This document shows, one piece after another, positions 34,779-42,980 of a DNA stretch of 64,000 bases. Position 1 is the first letter of the stretch. Each line of letters begins with the position of its first letter. The stretch covers positions 1-64,000 of the forward strand of contig SXYX01000012.1 of NCBI GenBank assembly GCA_005788175.1, given 5' to 3'. The translations under genes and the position numbers were made by a program. The notes beneath the pieces were generated by a model. That model made no database searches and was not told the DNA's origin. It saw nothing but the letters and a program-made list of their open reading frames with translations. Source of the DNA: Acidobacteriota bacterium (GTDB taxonomy: Bacteria; Acidobacteriota; Holophagae; Holophagales; Holophagaceae).

Positions 34779-35870
34779 ATGTCCGAAAACTCCTCTACTC
34801 CGTTCGCCAGTATCGAGGAAGCCCTCCTGCGAATTAAAGGGGGAGAGATGATTGTCGTTGTCGATGACGAACATCGAGAAAACGAAGGTGATTTAACTAT
34901 GGCAGCAGCGAGTGTCACGCCAGAGGCTATTAACTTCATGGCTACACACGGGCGCGGTCTTATCTGTGTAACCCTAGAAGGATCACTGCTTGACCGACTT
35001 CAAATACCCCTAATGGTTCGGGAAAATAGCAGTCCTTTTGAAACAGCTTTTTGTGTTTCAGTGGAAGCCCGAAGTGGGACCACAACAGGTATCAGCGCAG
35101 CCGATCGATCTAAAACGATTCAAACACTCATTGACCCACAATCTAAGGCTTATGATTTTGTGAAACCTGGCCACACCTTTCCACTTCGAGCTAAGCCAGG
35201 TGGTGTTCTTATGCGCACAGGCCAAACGGAAGCTAGCGTTGATTTATCAAGACTTGCAGGGTGCCATCCTAGCGGAGTCATTTGTGAAATTATGAATTCT
35301 GATGGGACGATGGCGCGCCTTCCTCAATTGGTCGCTTTCTGCCAGCAGCATCATTTATTAATGGTGACGGTCGCCGATTTAGTTGCTTATCGTCTATCGA
35401 AAGAACCCCTCGTCAAGCACTTAAAAACTGAAATCAAAGAAACTCACTGGGGTACGATTCAGATCTATCATTTTCAAAGTCTCATAGATGGAGGCATGCA
35501 TCTAGCGATGGTACTTGGAGATATTGCGAAATCTCCAGAACCTCTTGTCAGGGTTCATCTTGAAACGATTCCTGATGACTTATTCAATGGCGGATCCTCA
35601 GGCAATTCTTTTGGCTTAGCGATGGACCATATCCGAAAAGAAGGTACGGGTATTTTGGTTTATTTGCGTCGGCACGCCAAGACTCAAGGAGTTATTCAGG
35701 AAACCTTGATACCCCCCACATCCATGAATGATAAAGATATTGGTATTGGAGCTCAGATTCTTCGTCATCTCGGAGTTTCGAACATGAGGTTACTCGCAAG
35801 AAAAGAGACAAAGTATAGTGGTCTCAAGGGATTTGGGCTAAGTATCACGCGTCATGAAATTCTCAAATAA
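34779..35870 (+). CDS. ribB: 3,4-dihydroxy-2-butanone-4-phosphate synthase with degenerate GTP cyclohydrolase II domain
   Basis: Residues 1-205 form a complete RibB: DDEHRENEGDLTMAA, THGRGLICV, RTGQTEASVDLSRLAG and GVICEIMNSDGTMAR. RibB makes the four-carbon unit of riboflavin from ribulose 5-phosphate. Residues 215-363 align in outline with RibA, but the zinc segment that should carry three cysteines reads VHLETIPDDLFNGGSSGNSFG with none. The GQEGRG-like loop is also gone, replaced by YLRRHAKTQGV. The second half is therefore unlikely to have cyclohydrolase activity, as in RibBX-type hybrids known from other bacteria. A separate RibA is expected elsewhere. It starts 2 bp after scpA. Confidence 0.92.
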   Translation: MSENSSTPFASIEEALLRIKGGEMIVVVDDEHRENEGDLTMAAASVTPEAINFMATHGRGLICVTLEGSLLDRLQIPLMVRENSSPFETAFCVSVEARSGTTTGISAADRSKTIQTLIDPQSKAYDFVKPGHTFPLRAKPGGVLMRTGQTEASVDLSRLAGCHPSGVICEIMNSDGTMARLPQLVAFCQQHHLLMVTVADLVAYRLSKEPLVKHLKTEIKETHWGTIQIYHFQSLIDGGMHLAMVLGDIAKSPEPLVRVHLETIPDDLFNGGSSGNSFGLAMDHIRKEGTGILVYLRRHAKTQGVIQETLIPPTSMNDKDIGIGAQILRHLGVSNMRLLARKETKYSGLKGFGLSITRHEILK

Positions 35871-35880
35871 TTTCATGCGC
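35849..35880 (+). other. Stem-loop spanning the ribB stop codon
   Basis: GCG-CATGAAATT at 35849-35861 (with one bulged T) pairs with AATTTCATGCGC at 35869-35880 around a 7-nt loop, giving 12 base pairs. The stop codon lies in the loop and 3' arm. No T-run follows, so it is not a standard terminator. It may stabilise the upstream mRNA or mark processing before trxA. Confidence 0.5.
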
Positions 35881-35942
35881 CTAATTGAATCTTGAATTTG
35901 AGGTAAACTAGGAAGTCGTTTTGTATACCCATCGGAGGTTAC

Positions 35943-36263
35943 ATGTCTCAAAAAGTTATGCATATTGGTGATGCAGAATTTACGTCGTCTATCGAAAAGG
36001 GAATTACTTTAGTCGATTTCTGGGCTCCTTGGTGTGGGCCTTGTAAAATGATTGGTCCTATTCTTGACGAGATTTCAGAAGAACTTCCTGAGGGATCTAA
36101 GATTGTAAAAATCAATATTGACGATAATCAGATTACTGCAGGTAACTTTGGCATCATGTCTATTCCAACTCTTTTGGTATTTAAAGATGGAAAAATGATT
36201 AATAAAATGGTTGGTATGTCTAGTAAAGACAAAATTAAATCCTTGATTACGGATGTAGCCTAA
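35943..36263 (+). CDS. trxA: Thioredoxin
   Basis: A typical cytoplasmic thioredoxin of 106 residues with the redox site FWAPWCGPCKM near residue 30. The cis-proline loop is MSIPTLLVFKDGK and the C-terminal helix is as expected. It reduces protein disulfides such as those of ribonucleotide reductase. GGAGG precedes the ATG by 6 bp. It is convergent with waaA across 20 bp. The 72-bp gap before it holds the ribB stem-loop and presumably its promoter. Confidence 0.96.
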   Translation: MSQKVMHIGDAEFTSSIEKGITLVDFWAPWCGPCKMIGPILDEISEELPEGSKIVKINIDDNQITAGNFGIMSIPTLLVFKDGKMINKMVGMSSKDKIKSLITDVA

Positions 36264-36283
36264 TCTCTTCTCATAAATAAACT

Positions 36284-37522
36284 TCAGATTCGCGGCTCGA
36301 GAATTTTCCAAGTTCTATCTAAAGCCTTGCCGAATTCTCTTAGTACGCTCCCCAAGGCAGGATCCGGGGCCCGTAAATCATGGTTCATTAAGGCTTTGAT
36401 CTGAGACGGTAAACGATCTACAGGAAGAGCCCAAAGAGAGTTCGTTGTGAGCAGCGGGCGAACAATATCTTCGAAATTATCGTAACGTGGACCCATAAAA
36501 GTGCGGACACCATACCGGAGTGGCTCTAGTGGATTATGTCCTCCGTTCCCGGACCATCCACCTCCTACAAAAGCAAACTCCCCTAATTGATAAATGGTAG
36601 CCAAATCGCCAACGGTATCAAGTAGTAAAATATCCTGTGGAATCAGTTGAGTATTTTTTTTCCAGATTGAAGCACGTGTATAGGTTAGGTTCAAAGACTT
36701 AATAAGAGCTTCAACATCACCGAATCGTTTGGGTTGTCTCGGAGCTAAAATACATTTTAGATTAGGTCGGGTCTCCTTTTGCTTTTTCCATAGATTCAGC
36801 AATTCAACTTCTTCGCCATCCAGAGTATTACCCATGATCCAAACAGGATGTGATTCCCACAGAATCTTTAAGTCTAGTAGAGGAGTTTGCATAGGTTCAG
36901 GTCGAACGTTAGCGGCTTTAAGATTGCCTCCATAATGAACCCTTGAAGCTCCGAGTTTACGAAAAAGATCCTCGCTATCATGATCGCGGGCGATCACAAA
37001 ATCAATTTGGGAAAGGCTATGCATGGTTAAACTTTTAATCCACTTTGTGGATTTAACTGTAAGCCGCCCATTAACAATACCAATGGGAATATGATTTTTG
37101 CTACATAGATGGATGAGGTTGGGCCATAGTTCCGTTTCCATGAGGATTACACATTTAGGTTTTGCATCTATCCAAGGGTTCAGTGATGACTTCAGATCGA
37201 TAGGGAAAAAACCGCCAGTAATATGACCGTGTTTAAGTCTTGTTTGTAATAAAGTATTCAAAAGGTCTCGGCCTGCTTTGGTACTCGTAGTGATATGAAT
37301 GTGAACTTTTTTCTCAAGCATTCTGCCTACTAACTCGGGGACTAAGAGTAATTCACCGAGACTTACCGCCTGGATCCATATCCATTCACGTCCAGAGAGA
37401 TGAGCTGGGGGCAAAGCGTTTCGCCGCTGCAATAAGTGCTGTGTAAGACAAAAACCAAAAAAACCTGTGATAAACGCCATCAGATGGGAAAACAACCAAT
37501 AGATAAAGTGGAAAAAATTCAT
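36284..37522 (-). CDS. waaA: 3-deoxy-D-manno-octulosonic acid transferase
   Basis: WaaA (KdtA, family GT30) adds Kdo to lipid IVA at the cytoplasmic face of the inner membrane, so the organism should make lipopolysaccharide. An N-terminal membrane helix (IYWLFSHLMAFITGFFGF) precedes the GT-B fold. WIQAVSLGELLLVPEL, ETELWPNLIHLC, GIVNGRLT and the donor-site FVGGGWSGNGGHNPLEPLRYG are characteristic. The length of 412 residues is normal. Its 5' end faces the ABC-F gene across about 125 bp. Confidence 0.95.
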   Translation of the reverse strand: MNFFHFIYWLFSHLMAFITGFFGFCLTQHLLQRRNALPPAHLSGREWIWIQAVSLGELLLVPELVGRMLEKKVHIHITTSTKAGRDLLNTLLQTRLKHGHITGGFFPIDLKSSLNPWIDAKPKCVILMETELWPNLIHLCSKNHIPIGIVNGRLTVKSTKWIKSLTMHSLSQIDFVIARDHDSEDLFRKLGASRVHYGGNLKAANVRPEPMQTPLLDLKILWESHPVWIMGNTLDGEEVELLNLWKKQKETRPNLKCILAPRQPKRFGDVEALIKSLNLTYTRASIWKKNTQLIPQDILLLDTVGDLATIYQLGEFAFVGGGWSGNGGHNPLEPLRYGVRTFMGPRYDNFEDIVRPLLTTNSLWALPVDRLPSQIKALMNHDLRAPDPALGSVLREFGKALDRTWKILEPRI

Positions 37523-37564
37523 TCTTTAACCTTCGCACATGTAGGTGAATCTTGTGAATCAAGA

Positions 37565-37580
37565 ATGCCTCACAAGGCAT
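37565..37580. other. Short perfect hairpin in the waaA/ABC-F divergent region
   Basis: ATGCCT and AGGCAT form a perfect 6-bp inverted repeat around the tetraloop CACA. It lies between the divergent starts of waaA and the ABC-F gene. It could be an operator or a leader hairpin, since no T-run adjoins it on either strand. With only six base pairs the chance expectation is not negligible. Confidence 0.3.
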
Positions 37581-37647
37581 AAGATCAGGTCTTAAATAGG
37601 GTTTTATGGGGCTTCCTTTGATAAGATTAAGGATTGCGGAGATTTCA

Positions 37648-39264
37648 TTGATCGCGACTCAAAATATCACCATGAGGTACGGCTCTCGAATCTTATTCGA
37701 GAACGTCAACACCATGTTCAGCCCTAGCCGTCGCTATGGGCTGACCGGACCCAATGGATCCGGTAAAAGTACATTTATGAAAATAATGTCAGGCGAGTTA
37801 GAACCCCAAATTGGTATCGTACAGCGTCCTAAGAAAATCGGTATCTTAAGTCAGGATCAATTTGCCTTTGATAATTTTCGGGTCATCGATACCGTCATTA
37901 TGGGAAATCGTAATTTATGGGCTGCACTCCAAGAACGGGATACCCTATACGCCAAGGCTGAGATGAGCGATCAAGAGGGGATCAGGGTTGCTGAGCTAGA
38001 AGGTATTGTCGCTGAAGAGGATGGTTACACCGCAGAAAGTGACGCAGCCATTCTCCTCGATGGTTTAGGCATACTTGAGCAACTACATGATCGTAAGATG
38101 AGCGAGATTCAAGGAGGACAAAAGGTGCGAGTTCTTCTTGCTCAATCCCTTTTTGGAAATCCTCAGGCACTTCTACTTGACGAGCCCACTAATTACCTTG
38201 ATCTTCAGTCAATACACTGGCTCGAAAATTTTCTTAATGATTTCAAAGGTACTGTCATTGTCATTTCGCACGATCGGTACTTCCTGAATAACATCTGTAC
38301 CCATATTGCGGATATTGATTATCAAACCATTATTCAGTACACAGGTGGTTATGACGATATGGTGTTACAAAAAACACAAATTAGATCTCGAATTGAGTCG
38401 GAAAATGCTCAAAAAGAAAAGAAGGTAGCCCAATTGAATGAATTTATTTCTCGCTTTGCTGCAGGTACCCGTTCCTCTCAGGTCAATAGTCGCAGGAAGG
38501 AAGTTGAGCGACTCCAGCCAAATGAATTAGCACGCTCCAACATTCAACGACCCTACATTAAATTCGATATCGAAAAGCCCGGTGGAAAATATGCGATTGA
38601 ATTTGAGGGTGTTAAAAAAGGCTATAAAACCCCTGACGGTCACCTCAGCGTCATTAAAGGTTTCACAGGTATGGTTCAGCGAGGAGAGCATATTGTCCTA
38701 ATGGGGCGTAATGCCTCGGGCAAGAGCAGTCTCCTGAATGCTTTGCTTGCCAACGGACCGAGTGTCACTGAAAAAGGCTTAAAGCTTGACGCTGGCAAGG
38801 TCAAGTGGGGTCATGAAACCTCAATTGGATACTTTGCTCAAGACTATAGAGATAGTATTCCCAAAGGTATTTCAATGATTAATTGGCTTTGGCAATTTAG
38901 ACCTGAAGCCTCAATCGAAGATATCCGAGGCGTCTTGGGTCAGATGTTGTTCAGCGGCGAGGAAGGTACCAAAAAGACTGACATCCTTAGTGGTGGCGAA
39001 GCTTGTCGACTCATGTTCTGCAAATTGATGCTGCAGAAGCCCAATATTCTTGTTCTTGATGAACCTACCAATCATTTAGATCTTGAATCTGTCATCGCTC
39101 TCAATATGGCCCTACAAAAATATCCGGGCACCCTGCTATTGGTCACTCACGATGAAGATTTAATTGATGAAGTCGCCACTCGAACATGGCATTTCACCGA
39201 TAAAGGCGTTGAAGACTTTAATGGAAGCTACGCTGAGTATCTCAAATATACAAAACAGTCCTAA
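37648..39264 (+). CDS. ABC-F family ATPase, YbiT-like
   Basis: This soluble protein has two ABC ATPase domains joined by a charged linker, as in ribosome-associated ABC-F factors. The first Walker A is GPNGSGKST with Walker B LLLDEPTNYLDL. The second is GRNASGKSS, with signature LSGGE and LVLDEPTNHLDL. The first signature is the variant IQGGQ. The track begins at 37606, but the TTG at 37648 has GGAG 6 bp upstream and yields MIATQNITMRYG, matching the E. coli YbiT opening and length (538 residues here). YbiT-type proteins act on stalled or idle ribosomes. Its stop interlocks with that of the lipocalin gene (CTAA). Confidence 0.9.
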   Translation: MIATQNITMRYGSRILFENVNTMFSPSRRYGLTGPNGSGKSTFMKIMSGELEPQIGIVQRPKKIGILSQDQFAFDNFRVIDTVIMGNRNLWAALQERDTLYAKAEMSDQEGIRVAELEGIVAEEDGYTAESDAAILLDGLGILEQLHDRKMSEIQGGQKVRVLLAQSLFGNPQALLLDEPTNYLDLQSIHWLENFLNDFKGTVIVISHDRYFLNNICTHIADIDYQTIIQYTGGYDDMVLQKTQIRSRIESENAQKEKKVAQLNEFISRFAAGTRSSQVNSRRKEVERLQPNELARSNIQRPYIKFDIEKPGGKYAIEFEGVKKGYKTPDGHLSVIKGFTGMVQRGEHIVLMGRNASGKSSLLNALLANGPSVTEKGLKLDAGKVKWGHETSIGYFAQDYRDSIPKGISMINWLWQFRPEASIEDIRGVLGQMLFSGEEGTKKTDILSGGEACRLMFCKLMLQKPNILVLDEPTNHLDLESVIALNMALQKYPGTLLLVTHDEDLIDEVATRTWHFTDKGVEDFNGSYAEYLKYTKQS

Positions 39265-39800
39265 CGAGGAGCTATTTCACTCCAGGGTGTATCAAAAATG
39301 ATTTGGGATGTGTCATAGCCTAGAGCTTTTGCCTTTTCAATGAGAGAATTCAATATTTTAGGATCTATGGATCCTGAGCGCGACATAATCCAAAGCCATT
39401 TACGATTTGGGTGACCAAAAAATACCCACTGATAATTAGTATCTAAATCAATAATCCATTGATCAGCGGTAAACGGCCATACGAATTGAACGCTCCATTT
39501 CGCAGGTACTTGAGGATCTGGAATATGAGCTTTGCCATAGACATACTTCCATGGACCTTGGGGTCCGCCCTTACGATAGGATCCGGTTACTAGAATTGTT
39601 CCGTCCGTTTGTAATTCGTAATGATCTTGCCATCCATATTCGGAAGTTTTTTGTGCAAAGATGGGCATGCGAGCAATTTCAATCCACGAACCTCCCATTT
39701 TAGATATATCAACCTGAGGAATTACCGGCATGGCCTCTGGTTTTGAACAACTTATTCCTAATAAAAATAATAGACTCATTGCAATACGCTCCGCACTCAT
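39261..39800 (-). CDS. Lipocalin (Blc-like lipoprotein)
   Basis: An outer-membrane-type bacterial lipocalin. The signal peptide LLFLLGISCSKPE contains a possible lipobox cysteine. The fold motif GSWIEIARMP near residue 40 gives the GxW, and NYQWVFFGHPNRKWLWIMSRS near the C-terminus matches Blc. These proteins bind fatty acids or lysophospholipids. The track opens at 39860, within the tRNA-Arg gene. GGAGG sits 4 bp before the ATG at 39800, so the shorter 179-residue form is the real one. It is convergent with the ABC-F gene, sharing 4 bp, and its start faces the tRNA gene. Confidence 0.88.
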   Translation of the reverse strand: MSAERIAMSLLFLLGISCSKPEAMPVIPQVDISKMGGSWIEIARMPIFAQKTSEYGWQDHYELQTDGTILVTGSYRKGGPQGPWKYVYGKAHIPDPQVPAKWSVQFVWPFTADQWIIDLDTNYQWVFFGHPNRKWLWIMSRSGSIDPKILNSLIEKAKALGYDTSQIIFDTPWSEIAPR

Positions 39801-39832
39801 TTTGCCTCCTATACTATTATGAAAGGATAATG

Positions 39833-39909
39833 GGTCCCGTAGCTCAATTGGATAGAGCAACGCACTCCTAACGCGTAGGTTGGAGGTTCAATTCCTCTCG
39901 GGGCCACCA
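39833..39909 (+). tRNA. tRNA-Arg (anticodon CCT)
   Basis: A 77-nt cloverleaf with encoded CCA. The acceptor stem is GGTCCCG/CGGGGCC with one G-T pair. The D arm is GCTC/GAGC, the anticodon loop is CTCCTAA (anticodon CCT, reads AGG), and the T arm is GGAGG/CCTCT with TTCAATT loop. The anticodon stem ACGCA/CGCGT has an A-C mismatch next to the loop. The gene lies on the plus strand between two minus-strand genes and its CCA end touches the stop codon of the SpoIID gene. Confidence 0.95.
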
Positions 39910-42018
39910 TTAATAAAGAGTGGTCAGGTGAATATTGGTGTAAAAGTGCTTGAGGATCTGATCGTATTTTTTACCTGCAATAGCCATTCCATAAGCACCT
40001 GTCTGAGATAGACCTACTCCGTGACCCCATCCGCGGCCATAAAATATCCAGCGTCTCTGCGTACCTTTGCCGCTAGTTACCAAACTGAACACATTATCTT
40101 TCAATCTCAACAGATTTCTAATCCTCATACCTGTAAAAACATAAGAAGATTTATTTTGGTCACGAATAGTCATGCGGACTACCCTACCTTGTTGATTATG
40201 TTTTACTTCAATTGAATAGATTTCTTTAATAGGGACTCGCCGTCGAATTAGTCCCAAAAGGTCAAATTCGTTATATTCTTGCTTCCAGTGAGAATCAGGA
40301 TGGAATCTTTCTAATGAAATACCATCAGGATCCTTACGGTGAACCGCAAAAGTAACCCCACCTTGCTCATCAGAAATCCAACGGAGTCGATCACCCGCTG
40401 GTATTGATAGATTGGAAACTAATTGATAGTAACCCCCGGGAATCTCAATACCCAGAATGGTTTCTTGATTGAGGTTGATTTTCTTAGGTTCCTCCCTTTT
40501 CTTTCGAACTTCACCAGTTCTGAGTAAAGTTCCTTCCTGAAAAGTGAAAGGAGCCAACTCGTTCCAAAATGTGTAGATCCAGTTCAAATAAGTTTTCCAA
40601 TCAGGCGGATTAGATGTTGTTAGATCTTGGTAAGATGCAAGATTACGCCTCAATAGGAAATAAGCAAGTTCTACATCTTTGCCATCAATAGAGTTACCGA
40701 ACATATAGGTTGCATCCTCTATTCGATCTTGTCCCAGCAATGCACGTTCAAAACCAAAAGCGCGAGCCACTGCCAAAATACTTATTGGATCTTGTAACAT
40801 TCCTATAGAATTTATTTCTAATTTATCTTGAACTTTTTTTAGTATCGAGTGAGCATCGCTTGAAGTGACCTTAGAATTGATTTTATCTTTCAGGAGTGCT
40901 TCGGGTGAAATTAAACCACTAATGAGTAACTTAAATTGTGATTCAGTAATAAGCGATGGGAGTATTTGGGGATATTGACTCGAGGACGCATAAAAAAGAT
41001 TGGGGATTTCAGAAAAATAAGTACTCACTCCCTTGAGATATGGGGCATCACCGCCAAATACTTCTCCAACATCAATTGTTGATCCTCCTGCATTAGCCAT
41101 GAAAAGGGCTTGAATAGGTTTACCTTCGTACGAAGCAATAATGCCTCTTGTCTCTTGAATCGCTTGATCGGTCATTGGCTGTTCGGCATCGTATCCACCA
41201 TAAACCTGATCGGCTACGGTATCGTTTAGATCAAATCCTTCCTTTTTTCGCTTATTTAAATTAGCAACGGCATAGGTTCTTGCTGCGATGGTTTGGGCCT
41301 TTAATGCCTCGATATCTGGAAACTCAGCGGGGCCCATTTCTCTAGGAACAACGCCACGAAGATAGGTTTCTATATCGAGAACATTAATAATTGATAGTCG
41401 GCCAGAGCTATGAGGTAAAACATTTATTTGTCCTCTATATTTGCCTTTATTTAAAACATGAGTTGTAAGTCCTAGTGACTTGAGACTAACTCCTTTCCCG
41501 GGTAACGGGACGCGTTCATATCGTTCGGTAATGAGAAAAAGGCCTCGAGTAGGATTAGGAAAATCCAAATTGCGTTCAGAGCTAATCCATAATTCCTGAT
41601 AACCCAAAGTTTTCAATTTATCAAAATCTAATTCAGCTTGTTCGGAAGTTAAAAAGCGACCTGCAAGTACTCTAAAGAATGCACTATCGACGACGCTTAC
41701 TTTATCGGCAGAAAAACCTTGCGTCTTCAATTGAGCAATCAATTGATCTGCGTCGATATCACTTAAAGGGCCTCTAACCTGAATCCGATATTCATCTGAA
41801 AACTTGGTCTGCGACGAACTATCGATCCAAATTCTGAAACGCTCGCCATTAGTGAATGATCGAAGGGGAATACCTTCTAAAGACTGAACAGTGCCACCGC
41901 TTTCAAAAGAAAACAGGTATTCATTTTGGGATGTTTCTATCCCAACTCGTATTACAGGAGATTGAGCGATCACGAAGGTTGAGAGAATAACAAAGGCGAA
42001 ATATCGAAGCATACTCAT
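39910..42018 (-). CDS. SPOR and SpoIID/LytB domain protein
   Basis: A 702-residue exported protein. A signal peptide (YFAFVILSTFVIAQ) is followed by a SPOR-like repeat near residues 75-145 (LIAQLKTQGFSADKVSVVD and LDFDKLKTLGYQELWIS). The SpoIID domain is marked by YLRGVVPREMG, EALKAQTIAARTYAVAN and the C-terminal GRGWGHGVGLSQTGAYGMA. SpoIID enzymes cleave peptidoglycan glycan strands lacking stem peptides, and SPOR domains bind such denuded glycan at division sites. A septal wall-remodelling role in this Gram-negative is inferred. An insertion of about 200 residues between the conserved SpoIID blocks (residues 330-540) is unusual. Confidence 0.85.
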   Translation of the reverse strand: MSMLRYFAFVILSTFVIAQSPVIRVGIETSQNEYLFSFESGGTVQSLEGIPLRSFTNGERFRIWIDSSSQTKFSDEYRIQVRGPLSDIDADQLIAQLKTQGFSADKVSVVDSAFFRVLAGRFLTSEQAELDFDKLKTLGYQELWISSERNLDFPNPTRGLFLITERYERVPLPGKGVSLKSLGLTTHVLNKGKYRGQINVLPHSSGRLSIINVLDIETYLRGVVPREMGPAEFPDIEALKAQTIAARTYAVANLNKRKKEGFDLNDTVADQVYGGYDAEQPMTDQAIQETRGIIASYEGKPIQALFMANAGGSTIDVGEVFGGDAPYLKGVSTYFSEIPNLFYASSSQYPQILPSLITESQFKLLISGLISPEALLKDKINSKVTSSDAHSILKKVQDKLEINSIGMLQDPISILAVARAFGFERALLGQDRIEDATYMFGNSIDGKDVELAYFLLRRNLASYQDLTTSNPPDWKTYLNWIYTFWNELAPFTFQEGTLLRTGEVRKKREEPKKINLNQETILGIEIPGGYYQLVSNLSIPAGDRLRWISDEQGGVTFAVHRKDPDGISLERFHPDSHWKQEYNEFDLLGLIRRRVPIKEIYSIEVKHNQQGRVVRMTIRDQNKSSYVFTGMRIRNLLRLKDNVFSLVTSGKGTQRRWIFYGRGWGHGVGLSQTGAYGMAIAGKKYDQILKHFYTNIHLTTLY

Positions 42019-42023
42019 ATAGA

Positions 42024-42980
42024 CTAAAGGAAATCGACCACTGAACCCAGTAACTCTATCCGCCGAGCATGTATTTGGGACTGAGAAAGCAGCTCTCCCT
42101 GAGGCCCTTTACGATGGGTCAATAGTCCAATACATGCCTGATCTTCAGGTCGGTAAAAGATAGCTGGGCCCGTGAATGCAAGGTGACCCCACCAATCACA
42201 ATCACCTTCATGGTGTTGTTCAACATTAACCGAAAGGTGATCACCAGGTCCCTCTATCACAAGGGGTTCACTGAGGGCTCCAGATGGAATACGAGTAAGC
42301 AGGCTCCCAAGGGACCCCGTGCCTTGACGTAATTTTTGCAGGCCCAAGCCCCATAAGCTTCCGTTTTCTCCAAGTAACGGTTCCTTGGCCATGCGTTTGG
42401 GAAATTCTCCTTCGATCCAATTCTTGATGGCCTGTTTAAACTCGATAGGACTGGCAGCAAAACCTGCATGACCCCGCATACCAGCCCGTGAGTTGACATC
42501 ATGGGGCAACGAGACGTGATAAAAGGGAATCGGTTGCTTAGAATCAATACATTTCCATGCTTCATGATCGGGACCTGGAGGAATTTCTGTACAACCTTGT
42601 ATCCAAGGAAAAGGCTTCAATATTGTGTGTTTTTGAGTCAATGATAAATAGTCTTCATGTGTAGATAGAGAAAGCTGCTCAGCAAGTAAGCGATAATTGA
42701 GATCACTATAGCAAGCCAATTTCTCTGGTGCCTTGCGGAGAAGCGGATGAATTCCCCATGGAATATTCGATTCGAGTAATTCTCTTAGCGGAGTGCCATT
42801 GAAAGGCAACCAGGGCGGAAGTCCTGAACCATGAGATAGTAGTGCGCGAGGAGTAAGATGGTAAATCGAATCTTCAAACCCCAGAGATGATGCGTAGTCT
42901 TGATCTAAATTCAGAAAGGTTATTGCTAGCGGCGCGGTAATAAGCGGCTTAGTGAGAGACGCTAAATCGTAATTTTTCAC
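42024..42980 (-). CDS. Beta-lactamase-fold serine hydrolase lacking the usual N-terminal region
   Basis: A serine hydrolase of the class C beta-lactamase/esterase fold. SLTK at residues 8-11 is the S-x-x-K nucleophile motif, YSDLNY is the second motif (Y-x-N), and NSRAGMRGHAGFAAS and WGHLAFTGPAIFYRPED are typical of the EstB-like branch. Family members normally have 50-70 residues before S-x-x-K; here only seven. The GTG start overlaps the TGA of the upstream oxidoreductase gene, and an in-frame stop lies three codons upstream, so no longer form is possible. No signal peptide is visible, indicating a cytoplasmic protein. Substrate unknown; activity is plausible since the motifs are present. 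Confidence 0.8.
   Translation of the reverse strand: MKNYDLASLTKPLITAPLAITFLNLDQDYASSLGFEDSIYHLTPRALLSHGSGLPPWLPFNGTPLRELLESNIPWGIHPLLRKAPEKLACYSDLNYRLLAEQLSLSTHEDYLSLTQKHTILKPFPWIQGCTEIPPGPDHEAWKCIDSKQPIPFYHVSLPHDVNSRAGMRGHAGFAASPIEFKQAIKNWIEGEFPKRMAKEPLLGENGSLWGLGLQKLRQGTGSLGSLLTRIPSGALSEPLVIEGPGDHLSVNVEQHHEGDCDWWGHLAFTGPAIFYRPEDQACIGLLTHRKGPQGELLSQSQIHARRIELLGSVVDFL

Noticed and set aside
39801-39860. N-terminal extension of the lipocalin ORF
   Set aside because: It lies over the tRNA-Arg gene, and GGAGG marks the ATG at 39800 as the start.
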